From Mucilaginibacter sp. L196 (GTDB taxonomy: Bacteria > Bacteroidota > Bacteroidia > Sphingobacteriales > Sphingobacteriaceae): 64,000 bases of DNA. Under the pieces are notes generated by a model. It was given only the letters and a program-made list of their open reading frames with translations, ran no database searches and was not told the DNA's origin. The position numbers and the translations under genes are program-made. The stretch spans positions 34,800 through 98,799 of the forward strand of contig NZ_LMUO01000009.1 of assembly GCF_009765905.1 (NCBI RefSeq), read 5' to 3'. Of the stretch, positions 62,501 through 64,000 are shown one piece after another. Numbering within the stretch: the first letter of the stretch is position 1; the number at the start of each line of letters is the position of its first letter.

Positions 62501-63740
62501 CAATACCATTATTTATGTCAGGGCAGCAGCCACAGCCCCTGCCGGAAGCATTTCGGGCAACGTTGATCTAACATCAGCGGGCGCTACAAACCAGGCAGTT
62601 GTTGTAAGCTATACTATAAATGCTATACCAAGCGTAGATGCAGTAGTTGGCCAAACCCTGACAAACGGCGCGACGACTTCGCCGGTTAATTTTAGCGGGA
62701 CAGCAGCTACATATAATTGGATTAATGATTCGCCCGGCATAGGGCTGGCTGCAAACGGGACGGGTAATATCCCTTCATTTACCAGCGTAAATAATACCAA
62801 TAACCCAATCACAGCGACTATCACCGTAACGCCATTAAATGGTACAAGCTGTAGCGGCACACCCATTATATTTACCATCACGGTAAACCCACCTGCGCCG
62901 TCTACTTTAACAGCAACGGCTAACCTTAGTCCGCTGGCAACTATTTACGGTACACCGTCATCAGCAGAAAGCTTCACTCTTTCGGGTACAAATATTACCG
63001 GTGGCATAACAATAACTATATCCCCGGGTTTCGAAGTAAGTAATAATGGTTCAACCTACAACAGTACAACTACAATCAATGGTAATGGCACAATCACATC
63101 GGCGCCGGTTTATATCAGATTGGCTGCAACAACCCCGGTAGGGAGTTATACTGGCGGCATTTTGATAGGTACCAATAGTGCTAACAATGTCAATGTGCTG
63201 ATCCCTCTGAGCACGGTAAGCCCGGCACCGTTAATAATTACCGCGAATAACACAACCAAGCCCTTTGGCGCAATTAATCCGCCTTTAACGGTAACATATT
63301 CAGGCTTTGTTAATAACGATGGCCCTGCGCAGCTTACCTCAAAACCAGTGGTAACCACAACAGCCTTAACCCAATCGCCGCTCGGGCAGTATCCTATCAC
63401 GATTAGCGATGCCGTATCGCCTAATTATACTTTTACGTATATCTCCGGCATTTTAACCATAGAACCATCCTTATCCGCACTATCTATCCCAAATACCTTT
63501 ACCCCAAATGGGGATGGGATTAACGATACCTGGGAGATAAAGTATCTTGACTACTACCCTAAATCGACCGTTAATATATTTAACCGCTGGGGGCAAAAGG
63601 TATTCTCGTCCATAGGATATCCTACCCCGTGGGACGGTACCTATAAAGGGACTGTATTACCTTCGGGTACCTATTATTATATTATTGACCCTAAAAATGG
63701 GCAAGCAGTTTTTTCGGGATGGCTTGCTATTATTAGGTAG
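59577..63740 (+). CDS. Giant type IX-secreted protein with two beta-propellers and type B sorting domain
   Basis: 1387 residues from ATG 59577 (signal peptide MRRLLLAVTFIAFSF to PAFAQ); an earlier TTG at 59547 would precede the leader. Two YVTN-type seven-bladed propellers (repeated IxVINTxTNxVxxTIxVGxxPxGxxxSPDGxxxYVxN). Each lies inside a PKD-like module (TATITATP..FTITVNP), which appears a third time without insertion near 62700-62890. Between are Ig-like modules (QFTVSGSxLTxxITATAPxxFExSLxxxTG). Then an MBG-like module (ITANNTTKPFGAINPPLTVTYSGF) and the C-terminal type B sorting domain IPNTFTPNGDGINDTWEIKY. Secreted to the cell surface by family knowledge. Confidence 0.9.
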   Translation: MRRLLLAVTFIAFSFSFVLPAFAQSDQVVANGHFTTAVNFSGLGCTYNWVNDNPAIGLPASGTGYIGSFIGINNGTVPIMGTITAKPAVGGFAYITNESDGTISVINVSNNQVISTIPIASNAGPWGAAISPDGKYAYIADANIGTISVINTATNTVIKTFPSALPYSLCVSPDGSRLYVANYSTNSVSVINTSTYAVIKTIAVGKSPSSIAISPNGSTVYVTNSASSTISVINIAANTVSTTITSPVLNIEDVAVSPDGNNMYFTAQQYVYVVNTATNNITNKITVNAAYGIVVSPDSKHIYVANAGTNNVSVIDAVNQSVVATIPVGNQPEGVSLNADGSILMVTNYRSNTVSVINTVTNSVTNTIPVGAFPLSLGNFIAPDPSGCTGSTITFTITVNPSSTTVPALTASAATGSITSCVGTASTSPNIQQFTVSGSNLTSAITATAPTGFEVSLTAATGYASSVTLNQSSGSLSSTTVYVRSATGDAVGPISGNVALSSPGAANQNVAVLGTVNALPTVNTITNQTLLNGAATTAINFTGTGNTAFTWVNNTPGVGLPATGSGNIGSFTAVNNGNTPITATITATPVSEGFAYIANSGDGTISVINVATNTIVSTIMPPHDPFCVCISPDGSKAYIGCSDGSSTVTIINTTTNAIISTIPVSSSGESTGIVVSPDGTTLYVANYVTGTVSVVNIATSTVVAVIQVGSNPYGIAISPDGSKVYVAFTYTSNISVIDTKTNNISANLILGSVPDIAVSPNGNIYVPISNLNNVSVLNPITNSVIAVIPVSASPGVIALSPDGTRAYVATGQSNVSVINTSTNTVLSLISVGSNPEAICVSPDGYFVYVTNATSNNVSVINTSTNVVIATVKVGTSPISLGNFVTAGSGCPGIPTTFTITVNPLSIPTITASTVTGNITGCEGTASSDVRQFTVSGSGLTGDITATAPLNFEISLNATTGFSNSLTLTQINGTVSNTIIYVRAAATAPAGSISGNVDLTSAGATNQAVVVSYTINAIPSVDAVVGQTLTNGATTSPVNFSGTAATYNWINDSPGIGLAANGTGNIPSFTSVNNTNNPITATITVTPLNGTSCSGTPIIFTITVNPPAPSTLTATANLSPLATIYGTPSSAESFTLSGTNITGGITITISPGFEVSNNGSTYNSTTTINGNGTITSAPVYIRLAATTPVGSYTGGILIGTNSANNVNVLIPLSTVSPAPLIITANNTTKPFGAINPPLTVTYSGFVNNDGPAQLTSKPVVTTTALTQSPLGQYPITISDAVSPNYTFTYISGILTIEPSLSALSIPNTFTPNGDGINDTWEIKYLDYYPKSTVNIFNRWGQKVFSSIGYPTPWDGTYKGTVLPSGTYYYIIDPKNGQAVFSGWLAIIR

Positions 63741-63905
63741 CGGTTAGGGCACATAGCGAAATTTACAGGCATATTAGGTATGTCAGTTGTAAAATAATTT
63801 ATCTTTTTACCAAAAGCACTCTTCAATATTTATTTTTCGCAAACCCTCTCAAAACTCAAAAACATCATTTTTCATAGTTATATTTGGTTAGCAGAGCCTA
63901 TAAAT

Positions 63906-64000
63906 ATGAACCTTTTACCTTACTTCTCAAACCCTCGCAAACGGCTGGTTGTTCTGGCTGTTATCTTTGCTGTTTTTGTAATCGCCGTGGTGTTGCTGGT
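63906..64000 (+). CDS. Partial gene at window end, N-terminal membrane helix
   Basis: Starts NLLPYFSNPRKRLVVLAVIF and continues into a hydrophobic helix (LVVLAVIFAVFVIAVVLL) without a stop to the edge. A cytoplasmic basic N-terminus followed by one helix suggests a single-pass or signal-anchored protein. Only about 31 codons are in the window; identity unknown. Confidence 0.55.
   Translation, partial: MNLLPYFSNPRKRLVVLAVIFAVFVIAVVLL

Noticed and set aside
62009-62509. 166-codon minus-strand frame inside the giant surface protein
   Set aside because: Caused by the repeat-rich Val/Thr/Asn composition of the sense gene; several similar antisense frames occur along it.

Overview
The window looks like chromosomal DNA of a Bacteroidota bacterium, most likely a Sphingobacteriaceae genus such as Mucilaginibacter or Pedobacter. 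Several genes have the Bacteroidota promoter core TAnnTTTG, two proteins end in type IX secretion sorting domains, there is a HU-SPOR/ExbB/ExbD/TonB cluster, and an ECF sigma factor sits with an anti-sigma protein and a Spy-like protein. The genus is inferred from style only; no 16S or other marker is present.

Layout. 1-5.3 kb: a PfkB sugar kinase, a FrnE-like DsbA protein, a secreted pullulanase and an MFS carrier. 5.4-9.4 kb: a Na+/H+ antiporter and an MlaE-MlaF-MlaD lipid transport operon. 9.4-16.6 kb: repeats, small secreted proteins, a Bcr/CflA exporter, a Tat-type VOC protein, a GntP permease and an outer membrane barrel. 16.8-18.1 kb: two single-domain response regulators around a zinc-ribbon protein. 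18.3-26.7 kb: an envelope cluster (TPR protein, outer membrane barrel, HU-SPOR protein, ExbB, ExbD, TonB). 26.9-35.9 kb: YdeI-like protein, MtgA, class III aminotransferase, sigma/anti-sigma/Spy operon, Bcp peroxiredoxin, M23 peptidase, FAH hydrolase, small type IX cargo. 36-47 kb: Kup potassium transporter, two PAP2 phosphatases, SemiSWEET, APC permease, a 40-residue membrane protein, PepF-like peptidase, and a mannanase-Crp-epimerase group. 47.3-53.1 kb: an oxidoreductase, the pfkA/BadF-kinase/gapA glycolytic operon, a Nudix-fold regulator and a second BadF kinase. 53.6-64 kb: ThuA protein, tRNA-Arg, then an accessory region with an IS4-type element, two unknown proteins, a remnant of a probable Ro60/TROVE gene, an array of six Y-RNA-like RNAs, and a 1387-residue type IX cargo protein.

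The most interesting locus is 58.46-59.45 kb. Six tandem units share a 5' segment of the form G(C/T)CGTA followed by TACTTC. Each closes into a long stem with its own 3' segment and ends in or near a T-run. Four carry T-loop-like or D-arm-like tRNA parts in the large loop; in the third unit these are arranged as a permuted tRNA. This is the architecture of bacterial Y RNAs of the YrlA type. A 56-codon tail resembling the C-terminus of a Ro60 (TROVE/vWA) protein and its terminator lie directly upstream. I read this as a multi-copy Y RNA locus whose Ro60 gene has been truncated here.

Two families of MITE-like or REP-like repeats and several intergenic palindromes are scattered through the window; they explain several spurious open frames.
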